64,000 bases of DNA from Clostridium polyendosporum (GCF_018332455.1 NZ_BOPZ01000014.1:26450-90449); one strand, 5' to 3'. Positions 16,590 through 27,417 are shown, counted from the first letter of the stretch. Notes: generated by a model not told the origin, from the sequence alone. Numbers and translations: made by a program.

Positions 16590-17069
16590 CTCCCCAAAGA
16601 TATCGGATGCGATGTTTTAATTATATAGTATTATATACCATATAACAACATTTGAAATAATACATATTGGTGTAAAATATACCATTTTATGCGTGGGTAT
16701 TATGATACCTTTTTATTTCTTTAAATATCTTCATTTTTCTTATGCGTTTTGTTATAGATACACACTTTCATAATTGAATCTATATTAATGAAAAAGAATT
16801 GCATGTAGAGGTTATTTTCATTAATCGTTTAAGGATTGAAGTTATGTATCTTTACAAAGTTACATTTATTAATATGTAGTATTTATTACTCTTAGCATTA
16901 TAAAATATTTTAGTAAAATTAATACTATTACTAGAATTATAACATACTGTTTTAAAAATTATAATTTGTTTGAATAAATTAACCAATGTATCATAGAACG
17001 TTGTTGTGTAAAATTATTTATTACGATAAAATAATTTATAGAAAATTATGGATAAATCAGGAGGATATC
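16590..17069. other. 480-base intergenic region between divergent units
   Basis: AT-rich spacer between the pspA operon (minus) and the S1-domain gene (plus). It contains repeat B copy 2 and presumably both promoters, but I could not pick out a convincing -35/-10 pair. No RNA gene or reading frame is supported. Confidence 0.5.
16754..16853 (+). repeat. Repeat B, copy 2 (intermediate length)
   Basis: Terminal inverted repeats ATAGATACACACTTTCAT and TGAAGTTATGTATCTTT enclose a ~60-base centre that includes GAGGTTATTTTCAT, shared with the long copy at 34090. Confidence 0.75.
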
Positions 17070-18233
17070 ATGGAAAAAGAGCAATTTGAAGATATATCAA
17101 TGGATAAGGTGATGAAGAATTATGACTTTAATAAGATTTATACTGGAGAAATTATAAAAGGAAAAGTTATTAAGGTTACAGATGAAGAAGTCTTCGTAAA
17201 TATAAATTATTTTGCTGATGGAATAATTTCAAAGTCAGAATTATCTGAGGATAGTGATATTAAACCATCAGATATTATTAGTGTTGATGATATTATAGAT
17301 GTAATGGTATTAAGTGCTGATGATGGAGAAGGAAATGTACTGCTTTCTAAGAAGCAAGCTGACGCTGTGAAGGTATGGGAAGATTTATATAATGCAGAGA
17401 AAAATAGCGAGTTAATATCAGTAATTATTAAAGAAGAGGTTAAAGGAGGGGTTGTAGGTTACTATAATGGAATAAGAGTATTTATGCCAGCTTCTCAAAC
17501 CTCACTTTTGTATAGAGATAACTTAAATGCAATGGTTGGACAGAAGTTTGATGTAAAGATAATTGAACTTGATAAGAATAAGAATAAAATAGTAGTTTCA
17601 AAAAGAGCAGTTGAAAAAGAAGAAAGAGAAAAAGCTAAGGAAGTTTTATGGAAGTCATTAAGAAAGGGTGAAAAGAGAAAAGGTAAGGTTGTTAGAATTG
17701 TTAAGTTTGGAGCTTTTGTTGATATTGGGGGGGTTGAAGGACTCATTCACATTTCTGATTTGTCATGGAAAAGAGTAAGTGAACCTTCAGAGATAGTCTC
17801 AGTAGGAGATGATGTTGAGGTATTTGTTCAAGATTTTGATGAGAAAAAAGGAAGAATTTCACTTGCACTCAAGGATGTATCTAAGAATCCATGGGATGAT
17901 ATTCATATAAAATATAACAATAATACAATTGTTGAAGGTAGAGTTACAAAGTTTATGAACTTTGGAGCTTTTGTTGAAATAGAACCAGGAGTAGAAGGAC
18001 TTGTACATCTTGCAGAAATATCACAAGAAAATATTGCAAAACCGTCTGATGTGCTTTCTATAGAACAGATGGTAAGAGTTAAAATATTAGATATTGATGA
18101 AAAAAATCATAAGATTAGCTTAAGTATTAAGGATGCAGTAGAAACTTCAAAAGAATATTTAAAATATAATGATGAAGATAATGGAACTAATTTAGCAGAT
18201 TTATTTGGTGATATATTTAAAGACTTAAAATAA
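17070..18233 (+). CDS. S1-repeat RNA-binding protein (ribosomal protein S1-like)
   Basis: Four S1 domains in tandem within 387 residues, for example TGEIIKGKVIKVTDEEVFVN, KGKVVRIVKFGAFVDIGG with EGLIHISDLS, and EGRVTKFMNFGAFVEIEP with EGLVHLAEIS. The last two are the best conserved and probably bind RNA. Clostridia carry one or more such proteins in place of the six-repeat S1 of proteobacteria; they are implicated in translation initiation or RNA stability. AGGAGG sits seven bases before the ATG at 17070; the frame extends upstream but without such a site. It is monocistronic and shares a bidirectional terminator with pyk. Confidence 0.88.
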   Translation: MEKEQFEDISMDKVMKNYDFNKIYTGEIIKGKVIKVTDEEVFVNINYFADGIISKSELSEDSDIKPSDIISVDDIIDVMVLSADDGEGNVLLSKKQADAVKVWEDLYNAEKNSELISVIIKEEVKGGVVGYYNGIRVFMPASQTSLLYRDNLNAMVGQKFDVKIIELDKNKNKIVVSKRAVEKEEREKAKEVLWKSLRKGEKRKGKVVRIVKFGAFVDIGGVEGLIHISDLSWKRVSEPSEIVSVGDDVEVFVQDFDEKKGRISLALKDVSKNPWDDIHIKYNNNTIVEGRVTKFMNFGAFVEIEPGVEGLVHLAEISQENIAKPSDVLSIEQMVRVKILDIDEKNHKISLSIKDAVETSKEYLKYNDEDNGTNLADLFGDIFKDLK

Positions 18234-18252
18234 TAATTTTAAATATATTAAT

Positions 18253-18282
18253 AAAGATAGGTTTATAACCTATCTTTATTTG
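18253..18282. terminator. Bidirectional terminator between the S1 gene and pyk
   Basis: AAAGATAGGTT pairs with AACCTATCTTT; T-rich sequence on both sides suits either direction. Confidence 0.8.
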
Positions 18283-18297
18283 TGTTGTGGTTTTATA

Positions 18298-19716
18298 TTA
18301 AACTTTTTCAATTTTTAGCATATTTGTTCCACCAGTATGGGATGTCGGCATACCTGCTGCAATTAATATGGTATCTCCTTCGGTGGCAATATCATTTTCT
18401 TTAACTACTAATTTAGCCTCTTTTATTATTTCATCAGTAGTAGAAAACATCTGACAAAGTTTTGGTTTTACTCCAAAATTTAGTACAAGGCTTCTCATTA
18501 CTTTTTCACAAGGAGTAATAGCTATTATAGGGCAGCTTGGTCTGTATTTAGATAAAAGTCTTGCTGTAGCTCCACTTTGGGTTGCTGCCACTATAGCTTT
18601 TGTAGGAAGTTTTAGAGCTGTTTTAGCAGCTGAGTAACTTATGGCATCACCAAATGCTGAAAGACTAGGTTCTCTTAATTTATTTATAATATTTTCATAA
18701 TCTAAATGTTCTTCTGTTTCTTTTGCAATCCTTGACATAGTGGAAGCTGCTTCAATAGGATAATTTCCAGACGCACTTTCGCCACTAAGCATTATTGCAT
18801 CTGTTCCATCAAAAATAGCATTACAAATATCACAAGCTTCTGCTCTTGTAGGTCTTGAATTTCTAATCATTGAGTCTAGCATTTGTGTTGCTGTAATTAC
18901 TATTTTTCCAGCCTCATTACACTTTTTAATAATTGACTTTTGAATTAAAGGTACTTTTTCAATAGGAATTTCTACTCCCATATCACCTCTAGCAACCATT
19001 ATACCATCTGCAACTTCAATTATTGAATCTATATTATTAACGCCTTCTTGATTTTCAATTTTTGCAATTATTTTTATATGGTTTCCTCCATTTTTATCTA
19101 GGATTTTCCTAATTTCTAAAACATCGGTTGACTTTCTTATAAAGGAAGCTGCAACAAAATCTACCTCCATTTTACATCCAAATATTAAGTCATCTATATC
19201 CTTTTCGGTTATAGCTTCTAATCTTATGATGACATTAGGTACATTAACTCCTTTGTGATTTTTTATAGTTCCTCCAACTACAACCTCACAGATGATTTCT
19301 GCACCTTTTACGTCATTTACTCTAAATTCTAAAAGTCCATCATCTACAAGTATACTGTCTCCTGATTTAATATCTTTACATAATCCATCATAAGATATAG
19401 AACATTGTTTATTATCACCTAAAATTTCTCCATCACATCTAAAGGTAAAAGGATCACCTTCGTTCAAAGCTACACCATCATTTATAAAATTATGAGTTCT
19501 AATCTTAGGTCCTTTAATATCTAGAAGTATAGCTGTAGGCGTATTTAGCTCTTCTCGAAGCTTTTTTATAAGCTGAATTTTCTTTTTATGATCCTCATGA
19601 GTTCCATGAGAAAAATTAAGTCTTGCAGCAGTCATTCCAATTTTTATAAATTCTCTAAGTATCTGCTCTTTTTCACTAGCAGGGCCAATTGTAAAAATCA
19701 TTTTTGTTTTTTGCAT
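18298..19716 (-). CDS. pyk: Pyruvate kinase
   Basis: Glycolytic enzyme converting phosphoenolpyruvate and ADP to pyruvate and ATP (472 residues, the standard short form). The start MQKTKMIFTIGPAS and AARLNFSHGTHEDH are conserved. The active-site block IIAKIENQEGV followed by DGIMVARGDMGVEIP holds the catalytic lysine and Mg-binding acids. TATQMLDSMIRN and the allosteric C-domain with ATQSGATARLLSKYRP follow. The extra PEP-utiliser domain found in Bacillus is absent. Many clostridia pair this gene with pfkA; here it is alone, opposite to pepD, with repeat A copy 4 in the shared upstream region. Confidence 0.97.
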   Translation of the reverse strand: MQKTKMIFTIGPASEKEQILREFIKIGMTAARLNFSHGTHEDHKKKIQLIKKLREELNTPTAILLDIKGPKIRTHNFINDGVALNEGDPFTFRCDGEILGDNKQCSISYDGLCKDIKSGDSILVDDGLLEFRVNDVKGAEIICEVVVGGTIKNHKGVNVPNVIIRLEAITEKDIDDLIFGCKMEVDFVAASFIRKSTDVLEIRKILDKNGGNHIKIIAKIENQEGVNNIDSIIEVADGIMVARGDMGVEIPIEKVPLIQKSIIKKCNEAGKIVITATQMLDSMIRNSRPTRAEACDICNAIFDGTDAIMLSGESASGNYPIEAASTMSRIAKETEEHLDYENIINKLREPSLSAFGDAISYSAAKTALKLPTKAIVAATQSGATARLLSKYRPSCPIIAITPCEKVMRSLVLNFGVKPKLCQMFSTTDEIIKEAKLVVKENDIATEGDTILIAAGMPTSHTGGTNMLKIEKV

Positions 19717-19802
19717 ATAACCACCTCATTATAAGTATTTACTATACTTAAAATTATATTAATCTAAAATTTTTTGTTAATTTTAGGATTAATTCCTTGA
19801 TA

Positions 19803-19862
19803 TTTGAGGAAGTGAAATTCGCTAAGACTCAGCAGGCTCGATGCTTGGTCACTTTTATTTAT
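19803..19862 (+). repeat. Repeat A, copy 4, in a divergent promoter region
   Basis: GAAGTGAAATTCGCTAAGAC, CAGCAGGC and GATGC then TTTTATTT match the consensus. It lies upstream of both pyk and pepD, so it terminates neither; this argues that the family is mobile and not only terminators. Confidence 0.7.
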
Positions 19863-19990
19863 TTGTAAATTTATTCTATGATAGTATATATGTTAAGTTA
19901 TTATGTAAACTAGAATATTGTAGTATATTACTATATAATATTTTATTATAAGTTTATTTTACCATAATTTTCTTGAAAGGAAGATGAACT

Positions 19991-21451
19991 ATGGAAATAT
20001 TAGCAGATTTGCATCCAAGAGATGTATTTAAGTATTTTGAAGAAATTTCTGCAATTCCAAGAGGATCAGGCAATGAAAAACAAATTAGTGATTATCTCGT
20101 AGGGATTGGAAAAAAATTAGGATTAGAAGTTATTCAGGATTCAGCATTAAATGTTATTATAAAGAAATCAGGCACATCAGGATATGAAAATGCACCAACT
20201 GTTATACTTCAAGGTCACATGGACATGGTATGTGAAAAAAATAAGGATACTATACATGATTTTCAAAATGATCCTATAAAGCTTACAATAGATGGGGATT
20301 ATATTTATGCTACAGGAACAACTCTTGGTGCAGATAATGGTATTGCTGTAGCTTATGCATTAGCTATTCTTGCTTCAAATGATATTGATCATCCCCCATT
20401 AGAGATATTTATTACTACTGATGAAGAGACAGGAATGGGCGGTGCCATGACTGTTAATCCACAGCATCTTAAGGGGAAAATTTTAATAAACTTAGATTCA
20501 GAAGAGGAAGGGTATCTTCTTGTAAGCTGTGCAGGCGGAATAAGAAATAAGGTTTCTTTAGATATTCAATGGGAAGAGCCTAAGGAGAAGAATTTAGTTC
20601 TCTTAGAAATAAGAGTAAGAGGGCTAAAGGGAGGACACTCAGGAATGGAGATTAACCGGGAAAGAGGAAACTCGAATAAGATTATGGGAAGAATACTTAT
20701 TGATTTACTTCAAACCATAGATTTTAGATTAGCTTCATTAAATGGTGGATCAAAGAATAATGCTATTCCTAGAGAGCACGATGCAAGGCTACTAGTTGAA
20801 AAAGACAAAGTTGAGTTAGTGAAAGAAAGAATAGAGTTCTGGAATAAAACTCTTAAAAATGAGTTAAGTACATCTGATTCAGGTATCAGAGTTGAGTGTG
20901 AGGCTTTAGATGAAAAATATGATAAAATATTCTCAAAGTATACTACTGAAAATGCAGTAAAACTATTGTATTTAATACCTAATGGAGTAAATACAATGAG
21001 CATGGATATTGAAGGGCTTGTTGAAAGTTCTACTAACTTAGGTGTTGTAACCACAACAGATATTTTGGTTGAATATGACAGTTCCGCAAGAAGTTCTGTA
21101 GGTTCATTAAAAGAGGAACTAATAGTAAGAACAAGATTAATAGCGGAACTTCTTGGGGCAGAACTTTCCACTACAGGAAATTATCCGGAATGGAAGTATA
21201 ATGCAAATTCTAAAATAAGAACTATATGTCAAAGGGTTTATAAAGAAATGACAGGAGAAGATGCAAAAATACTAGCAATTCATGCAGGACTAGAATGTGG
21301 ATTATTTACAGAAAGATTAGGGGCAGATGTGGATATGATTTCTTTTGGACCAAACATGTATGATGTTCATACTCCAAATGAACACTTAAGCATATCTTCT
21401 GTAAAAAATGTGTGGGACTTCTTATTAAATGTATTAAAAGAATTAAAATGA
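19991..21451 (+). CDS. pepD: Aminoacyl-histidine dipeptidase (M20, PepD)
   Basis: Zinc dipeptidase of the PepD group (486 residues) that hydrolyses Xaa-His and related dipeptides in the cytoplasm. The metal site is visible in order: LQGHMDMVCEK, GADNGIAVAYALAIL, TDEETGMGGA, INLDSEEEG and a late His in PNMYDVHTPNEH. The internal lid/dimerisation domain follows GLKGGHSGMEI. The start is supported by GAAAGGAAGATG just before the ATG. It is a single-gene unit ending at a clear terminator. The call is firm at family level; peptide preference is by analogy. Confidence 0.95.
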   Translation: MEILADLHPRDVFKYFEEISAIPRGSGNEKQISDYLVGIGKKLGLEVIQDSALNVIIKKSGTSGYENAPTVILQGHMDMVCEKNKDTIHDFQNDPIKLTIDGDYIYATGTTLGADNGIAVAYALAILASNDIDHPPLEIFITTDEETGMGGAMTVNPQHLKGKILINLDSEEEGYLLVSCAGGIRNKVSLDIQWEEPKEKNLVLLEIRVRGLKGGHSGMEINRERGNSNKIMGRILIDLLQTIDFRLASLNGGSKNNAIPREHDARLLVEKDKVELVKERIEFWNKTLKNELSTSDSGIRVECEALDEKYDKIFSKYTTENAVKLLYLIPNGVNTMSMDIEGLVESSTNLGVVTTTDILVEYDSSARSSVGSLKEELIVRTRLIAELLGAELSTTGNYPEWKYNANSKIRTICQRVYKEMTGEDAKILAIHAGLECGLFTERLGADVDMISFGPNMYDVHTPNEHLSISSVKNVWDFLLNVLKELK

Positions 21452-21460
21452 CAAAATAAT

Positions 21461-21493
21461 ATTAAAGGGATGACTAAAGGTCATCCCTTTAAT
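21461..21493 (+). terminator. Strong terminator after pepD
   Basis: ATTAAAGGGATGAC pairs with GTCATCCCTTTAAT around a short TAAAG loop. Confidence 0.85.
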
Positions 21494-21556
21494 ACATTTA
21501 TAGTAACACAAATTCATAAATTAATAGAGAGATTAGAATAAGCTAGGGGTGAGTTT

Positions 21557-22375
21557 ATGGACGTTATAAAAGCAGATTTGCACATGCATACAAGAGCTTC
21601 GGATGGTACTCTAACTCCAGAGGAAGTTGTAGATAATATAAAGCAAGGAGACATAAAACTTTTTTCAGTTACGGATCATGATACTATTGGAAGTATTACA
21701 AAGTTAAAGGAACTTGCAGCACTAGAGGGAATAAAGTTTATACCAGGAGTAGAAATATCAAGCATCTATAAAGGAGAGTTGCTTCATATTTTAGCTTATA
21801 ATTTTGATGTTAATGATGAAAAACTATTGAAGCTTATAAAAAACAATGAATATCTTCTTCAGAAGAAGGATGATGATTCTATAAAAATGCTCATAAAACA
21901 TGGTTTTGAGCTTGATTATGATGAATATCTAAGTTATGAACATGAACCTGCTCGAGGAGGATGGAAAACCTTAAATTTTTTGATTGATAAGGGTGTATGT
22001 AGTGGTGTAGAGGAGTATTTCGGAAAAGTATTTACAGAGGAAAGAATGCTTATATTTCCAAAGTTTCCTGAGCCCAAGGTGGTAATTGATACAATAAAAT
22101 CTGCAAGAGGCATTCCTGTTCTTGCTCATCCTAGATATTCAAAGTCCCAGTTTGATTTATATGAAATGCTTGATATGTTTAGAAATTGGGATATAGAAGG
22201 TGTTGAGTGCTATCATCCACATCATGACAACGAGATTACAAAGCGCTGTGTTGAATACTGCGAAAATCATGGTCTTTTAATTACTGGAGGATCTGATTAT
22301 CATGGTGGATTATTATCTACAAGAAGTTTAGGAAAACCGGAGTTTTATACTTATATAAATTTATTGGATAAATAA
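21557..22375 (+). CDS. PHP-domain phosphoesterase (TrpH/RnaAM-like)
   Basis: The 272 residues form a PHP domain: DLHMHTRASDGTLTPEEV (first metal block), FSVTDHDTIGS, IPGVEISS, PVLAHPRY and GGSDYHGG, all with the expected His/Asp metal ligands. Homologues such as E. coli TrpH/RnaAM act as 5'-3' RNA/DNA exonuclease or 3',5'-bisphosphate nucleotidase. There is no DNA polymerase fusion and the length is typical for free-standing members. It stands alone, ending 55 bases before repeat A copy 5. The substrate in this organism is inferred only. Confidence 0.88.
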   Translation: MDVIKADLHMHTRASDGTLTPEEVVDNIKQGDIKLFSVTDHDTIGSITKLKELAALEGIKFIPGVEISSIYKGELLHILAYNFDVNDEKLLKLIKNNEYLLQKKDDDSIKMLIKHGFELDYDEYLSYEHEPARGGWKTLNFLIDKGVCSGVEEYFGKVFTEERMLIFPKFPEPKVVIDTIKSARGIPVLAHPRYSKSQFDLYEMLDMFRNWDIEGVECYHPHHDNEITKRCVEYCENHGLLITGGSDYHGGLLSTRSLGKPEFYTYINLLDK

Positions 22376-22426
22376 TGTTTTTTATAATAAATAGTATTTA
22401 TAGAGAAATATAATTTGCTTTGATCA

Positions 22427-22492
22427 GTTGCCATTTCACAAAGTGAAATCTAGCTAAAACTGAGCAGGCTTGAGCCTGTTCAGCTTTATTAT
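22427..22492 (+). repeat. Repeat A, copy 5 (close to consensus)
   Basis: TTGCCATTTCACAAAGTGAA then ATCTAGCTAAAACTGAGCAG, GCTTGAGCC and TGTTCAGCTTTATT show both hairpins. It is downstream of the PHP gene. Confidence 0.85.
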
Positions 22493-22606
22493 AAACTCAT
22501 TGAATAAACTCATTCAATATACTTTTTATTTTTTTATTGTCATATATTTATTAAAAAATAAATAAAAATATCTATGAAAACAAAAAAAGGTGGGGGGTGT
22601 GATGCG

Positions 22607-23299
22607 GTGAAATATACAAGGTATGATTTGAGAAGGAGAAAAAAGGAGAGTAGTAAAATTTTTGTGTTTTTTGGAATGATAATAATTACTGCAGTGATTG
22701 TTGGAACTATTTTAGCGAAAATAATTTTTAATGGAAATATAGTTCCGAAAAAAAGCATAGCACCAATTAATAATTCCTCTATACAAAATAGTAAGGAGGA
22801 AGGTTTAAGTTTTATTTTTGTTCAATGTGGATTTTACGCTAAAAAAGAAAATGCTGAAGAGGTAAGAAATCAATTAAAGGAACGGTATAATACTTTTTAT
22901 TTAATAGATAATGATAAGATACGAGTAGGTGTTTATTTCGGTACAGCAGAGGAGGCAGACAAGCTTTCTAAACAACTTACTACAGAGGGAATAAACAATT
23001 TGAAAATAACCTTTCAAGTTGCAAAAAAAGATTTATGCACTAGTGAAATTGGAGAAATGGTAAGTGGATATCTACAAATACTTCATAAGTTAGAAGAAAA
23101 AGATGTGAAAAGTGTTAAGACTTCAGAGTTTAAAGCATGGACAAATAGTCTTAAAGAAGATTCAAAAAGTGAAAATATAGAAGTTTTTAGGGAGTTCAAG
23201 AAAAATATTAATGAACTCCCAGAAGAAATTAGTAGGGAAAATTTAGAAGGATGTTATAATGCAATATTTAAAGTGTTAAATCCATTTAAAGTTAGGTGA
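22607..23299 (+). CDS. Membrane-anchored SPOR-domain protein
   Basis: Single-pass protein: a basic N-terminus (YTRYDLRRRKKES) and a membrane helix (FVFFGMIIITAVIVGTILA) are followed by an extracytoplasmic SPOR-like fold beginning SFIFVQCGFYAKKENAEEV and continuing through IRVGVYFGTAEEADKLSKQL. SPOR domains bind denuded peptidoglycan at division sites. A helical C-terminal part of about 110 residues follows. The GTG at 22607 is chosen because a GGGGGGTG stretch precedes it and the earlier codons are lysine/glycine filler. Gene order just before maf-radC-mre suits a cell-envelope role. Confidence 0.75.
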   Translation: MKYTRYDLRRRKKESSKIFVFFGMIIITAVIVGTILAKIIFNGNIVPKKSIAPINNSSIQNSKEEGLSFIFVQCGFYAKKENAEEVRNQLKERYNTFYLIDNDKIRVGVYFGTAEEADKLSKQLTTEGINNLKITFQVAKKDLCTSEIGEMVSGYLQILHKLEEKDVKSVKTSEFKAWTNSLKEDSKSENIEVFREFKKNINELPEEISRENLEGCYNAIFKVLNPFKVR

Positions 23300-23313
23300 A
23301 TGATATTATCAAA

Positions 23314-23350
23314 GAAGCTTTGGTTATTTTGCCATAGCTTCATTTTATTT
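23314..23350 (+). terminator. Terminator after the SPOR gene
   Basis: GAAGCT and TGG pair with CCA and AGCTTC across one mismatch, then ATTTTATTT. Confidence 0.65.
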
Positions 23351-23450
23351 ACAATAAAATAAAAAAGTTTTAAAAAAAATTAAAGACTCTTGTTATGAAG
23401 AATATTAAGTGATAAACTATATAAGATGTAATTGCAAGGTGGGGGTAAGC

Positions 23451-23711
23451 TTGAAATCAGGAGATAAAGGTATAGGAATTTTAATACTTATGATATTTAT
23501 TGGACTTTTAATAGGAAGTCTTTCTGGAGAATTTTTAGCGATAAAATTTTCAGAACTATCTTTTTTAAAGAATTCCTATCAAATTGGACTTCCAACGCCA
23601 GTAACTTTAGATTTAAAAGTATTTATTTTAACAATAGGTTTTATGTTTAATATAAATATTTTATCAATTATTGGTGTGATTTTGGCTATAACACTCTATA
23701 GAAAATATTAG
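23451..23711 (+). CDS. DUF4321 membrane protein
   Basis: A small protein (86 residues) with two hydrophobic segments, IGILILMIFIGLLIGSLSG and an equally hydrophobic C-terminal one (NINILSIIGVILAITLY), with LGLPTPVTLDL-type linker sequence between them. This is the layout of DUF4321, a clostridial family found beside maf. The TTG at 23451 is chosen: AGGTGGGGGT ends just before it. It ends 11 bases before maf and is probably co-transcribed with it. Function unknown. Confidence 0.75.
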   Translation: MKSGDKGIGILILMIFIGLLIGSLSGEFLAIKFSELSFLKNSYQIGLPTPVTLDLKVFILTIGFMFNINILSIIGVILAITLYRKY

Positions 23712-23722
23712 GATGTGATATC

Positions 23723-24292
23723 TTGAGGATAATACTTGCTTCTGCATCAGAAAGAAGAAAAGAACTTTTGGTTAGAATTATAAGTGACTATGACATCATA
23801 GTATCTGATTTTGATGAAGATAAAGTGCCTTTTAAAGGAGATGTATCTCTATATGTTAAAGAGTTATCTTTGGGGAAGGCAAAGGATGTGGAACAAAAGA
23901 TTAGTGAACCTTCTATTATTATAGCAGCAGATACAGTTGTTAGTTTAGGAGGAGAAGTCTTAGGAAAACCTAAGACTGAATTACATGCTTATAATATGCT
24001 AAAAATACTCAGTGGAAATACTCATCAGGTTTATTCTGGTATAACTATTATAAATACCAGCAATAAAAAAACTATATCTGAGGTAGTTTGTACTGATGTT
24101 AAGTTTTCTAAACTCACTGATGATGAAATTAATAAGTATATAAGCACAAAAGAGCCTATGGATAAGGCTGGAGCTTATGGCATACAGGGGTTTGGAGGAG
24201 TTTTTGTTGAAGAAATTAAAGGTTGCTACTATAACGTAGTGGGACTTCCTTTAAATAAATTAAATAGAATGCTAAAGGAAATATATATTTAA
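23723..24292 (+). CDS. maf: Maf-family nucleoside triphosphate pyrophosphatase
   Basis: House-cleaning NTP pyrophosphatase (189 residues) that hydrolyses non-canonical or pyrimidine NTPs. Conserved blocks are visible: [41 protein letters not shown] and [13 protein letters not shown]. The start is a TTG with AGGATGTGA before it; no ATG fits. It opens the conserved block maf-radC-mreBCD seen across Firmicutes. Confidence 0.95.
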   Translation: MRIILASASERRKELLVRIISDYDIIVSDFDEDKVPFKGDVSLYVKELSLGKAKDVEQKISEPSIIIAADTVVSLGGEVLGKPKTELHAYNMLKILSGNTHQVYSGITIINTSNKKTISEVVCTDVKFSKLTDDEINKYISTKEPMDKAGAYGIQGFGGVFVEEIKGCYYNVVGLPLNKLNRMLKEIYI

Positions 24293-24332
24293 AAAGGGGA
24301 TCGAAGGGGAATTAAAGAAAAGGAGAACAATT

Positions 24333-25019
24333 ATGAAAGAATACCTTAAGATTATAGATATTCCCCAGAATGAACGACCTCAAGAAAAGCTTATGCGATA
24401 TGGTGCAGAATGCTTAAATAATCATGAACTTTTAGCATTAATATTAAGAACTGGAACTTCAAAAGAGAATGTTATTTCTCTTAGCTTAAGAATTTTAGAG
24501 CAGGTTGATGGATTAAATGGGCTTCTAAATGCTTCCCCCAAAGACCTTATGAAGGTAAAAGGTATAAAAGAAGCAAAAACTGCACAAATTTTAGCTCTTT
24601 GCGAGCTTTTTAGAAGATTCAAAAGTTTTAAATCAGGAGAAGATTTAAAAATAACTAATCCAAAGGCTGTTGCTGATCTTGTAATGAACGATATGATATG
24701 TCTTAAGCAGGAGGTTTTAAAGCTGATAATGCTTAACACTAAAAATGGTGTAATAGCTATTAAAGATGTATTTAAAGGAAGCTTAAATTCATCTATAGTC
24801 CATCCAAGAGAAGTTTTCTTAGAGGCTATAAAAAAGAGTGCAGCTTCAATAATAATATGTCATAATCATCCTTCTGGAGATCCAACTCCAAGTAAGGAGG
24901 ATGTTAATATAACCTTGAGGATAAAAGAATGTGGAAAACTGATAGGAATTGAGTTAATCGATCATTTAATAATAGGCGATCGAGAGTTTATAAGTTTAAA
25001 GGAAAAAGGAATAATTTAA
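24333..25019 (+). CDS. radC: RadC/YsxA JAB-domain protein
   Basis: A helix-hairpin-helix N-terminal part ([22 protein letters not shown]) is followed by the JAB/MPN metal site [16 protein letters not shown] near the C-terminus. The length (228) matches RadC/YsxA. Despite the name, a direct role in repair has not been confirmed for the family. RBS AAAGGAGA precedes the ATG. It lies directly upstream of mreB with an 18-base gap, the same order as in Bacillus. Confidence 0.95.
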   Translation: MKEYLKIIDIPQNERPQEKLMRYGAECLNNHELLALILRTGTSKENVISLSLRILEQVDGLNGLLNASPKDLMKVKGIKEAKTAQILALCELFRRFKSFKSGEDLKITNPKAVADLVMNDMICLKQEVLKLIMLNTKNGVIAIKDVFKGSLNSSIVHPREVFLEAIKKSAASIIICHNHPSGDPTPSKEDVNITLRIKECGKLIGIELIDHLIIGDREFISLKEKGII

Positions 25020-26057
<1,038 letters not shown>

Positions 26058-26058
26058 C

Positions 26059-26904
26059 ATGAATTTCTTAAGAAATAAACTGGCAGTAACTGTTATAGTA
26101 CTGTCAGTTAGCTTTTTAACAATAATTAGTTATAATGTCAAGAGGGACAATGGAAGTTATATTGCAGGTGCTACAGGTGCAGTTTTAAACCCAGTACAGG
26201 AGGTTACTTATACATTTGGAGATAAAATAAAAGGTAGTATGAGTTTTATCTTTAATTTTTCAAAAGTTAAAACAGAAAATAAAGAATTAAAGAAGAAAAA
26301 TATTGACTTAGAAAATAAATTAATAGAATATAACAACTTGAAAAATGAAAATGACAGATTAAGAGGTATGCTTGACTTTAAAAATCAAAGAGCTGAGTAT
26401 AATTATATTGGTACTCATATTATAGGGAAAATAGGCGGTAGTATATTAGATGGATATATAATTGACAGAGGTACTAAGGATGGTCTGACAAAGGATATGG
26501 TAGTTATTTCTCCAGAAGGATTAGTTGGTCAAATAATAGAAGTAAATATTAATTGGTCAAAGGTACAATCTTTAGTAAATGAAAATCTTGCAGTAAGTGC
26601 ATTAGTTCAAAGTACTGGAGAAACTACTGGAATAGTAAAGGGATATAAGGATAACAATAATCTTTTAGCTAAAATACATTTTCTTCCACTAGATTCTGAA
26701 ATAAAAGAAGGAGATATAATTACAACATCAGGTCTTGGAGGACTCTATCCTAAGGATATAAGGATTGGTCAAGTAATATCTATAGAATCAGATGAAATTA
26801 AGGTTATGAAAAGTGCTATTATTAAACCATATGTTGATTTTAATAAGCTTGAAGAAATATTTGTTGTAGTACCTAAAGAAATTAGAGGGGAAGTAAGGTA
26901 TTAA
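26059..26904 (+). CDS. mreC: Rod shape-determining protein MreC
   Basis: Bitopic protein: a short cytoplasmic N-terminus, a membrane helix (LAVTVIVLSVSFLTIISY), a coiled coil at about 70-105 (KTENKELKKKNIDLENKLIE), then the beta-rich periplasm-side domain with VISPEGLVGQIIEV and TTSGLGGLYPKDIRIG. This is the classic MreC layout, 281 residues. MreC bridges MreB, RodA and PBP2, all encoded within 8 kb here. Confidence 0.95.
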   Translation: MNFLRNKLAVTVIVLSVSFLTIISYNVKRDNGSYIAGATGAVLNPVQEVTYTFGDKIKGSMSFIFNFSKVKTENKELKKKNIDLENKLIEYNNLKNENDRLRGMLDFKNQRAEYNYIGTHIIGKIGGSILDGYIIDRGTKDGLTKDMVVISPEGLVGQIIEVNINWSKVQSLVNENLAVSALVQSTGETTGIVKGYKDNNNLLAKIHFLPLDSEIKEGDIITTSGLGGLYPKDIRIGQVISIESDEIKVMKSAIIKPYVDFNKLEEIFVVVPKEIRGEVRY

Positions 26905-26916
26905 GAGGGTAAAAAT

Positions 26917-27417
26917 ATGAAAAGATTTATATTGGCATTAATATGTATTATACTTTTAGTTCTTGATAATAGCGTTATGCCCTTTTTTGCTATTAAAACA
27001 GTTTATCCTAGTCTTTTATTTTGCTTTATTCTTTCCTACTCTATAATAAATGGTATGGAAGAGGCCGTAATTATAGGAGTTTTCAGTGGACTTTTACAGG
27101 ATATTTATTTTTACAAATTTTATGGGGTAAATGCTTTTATAAATCTCTTCATTTGCCTTATAGCAGCTTATATTGGTGAAAATATCTTTAAACATAAAAG
27201 ATTTATACCAGTATTTTCAGCATTCTCTTTAACAATATTAAAGTATATTATTATATTTATAATGTTATATTTATTAAAGGTAACAATGATTTTTGACAGT
27301 AGGGTATTAGTTAGTGCTATTTATAATATGTTAATTGTTTTCTTTATGTATAAAAGAATATATAGATTCTCAAATAGAGATTATATGAAGGAACAGTGGA
27401 AATTCAATAAAAAATAG
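26917..27417 (+). CDS. mreD: Rod shape-determining protein MreD
   Basis: A small integral membrane protein (166 residues) with about five hydrophobic segments, beginning ILALICIILLVLDNSVMP, with GLLQDIYFYKFYGVNAFINL in the middle, the family's best conserved stretch. It sits 12 bases after mreC and 8 before the PBP2 gene. Identification rests on hydropathy and position as much as on sequence. Confidence 0.92.
   Translation: MKRFILALICIILLVLDNSVMPFFAIKTVYPSLLFCFILSYSIINGMEEAVIIGVFSGLLQDIYFYKFYGVNAFINLFICLIAAYIGENIFKHKRFIPVFSAFSLTILKYIIIFIMLYLLKVTMIFDSRVLVSAIYNMLIVFFMYKRIYRFSNRDYMKEQWKFNKK

Noticed and set aside
16348..16620. Plus-strand acidic frame opposite the Ser-rich membrane protein
   Set aside because: Its Leu/Glu/Asp repeats are the complement of the Ser-rich coding sequence; the signal peptide and membrane helix on the minus strand are the better reading.
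20710..21171. 153-codon minus-strand frame inside pepD
   Set aside because: Antisense to conserved PepD sequence, no binding site, Ser/Phe-rich shadow composition.
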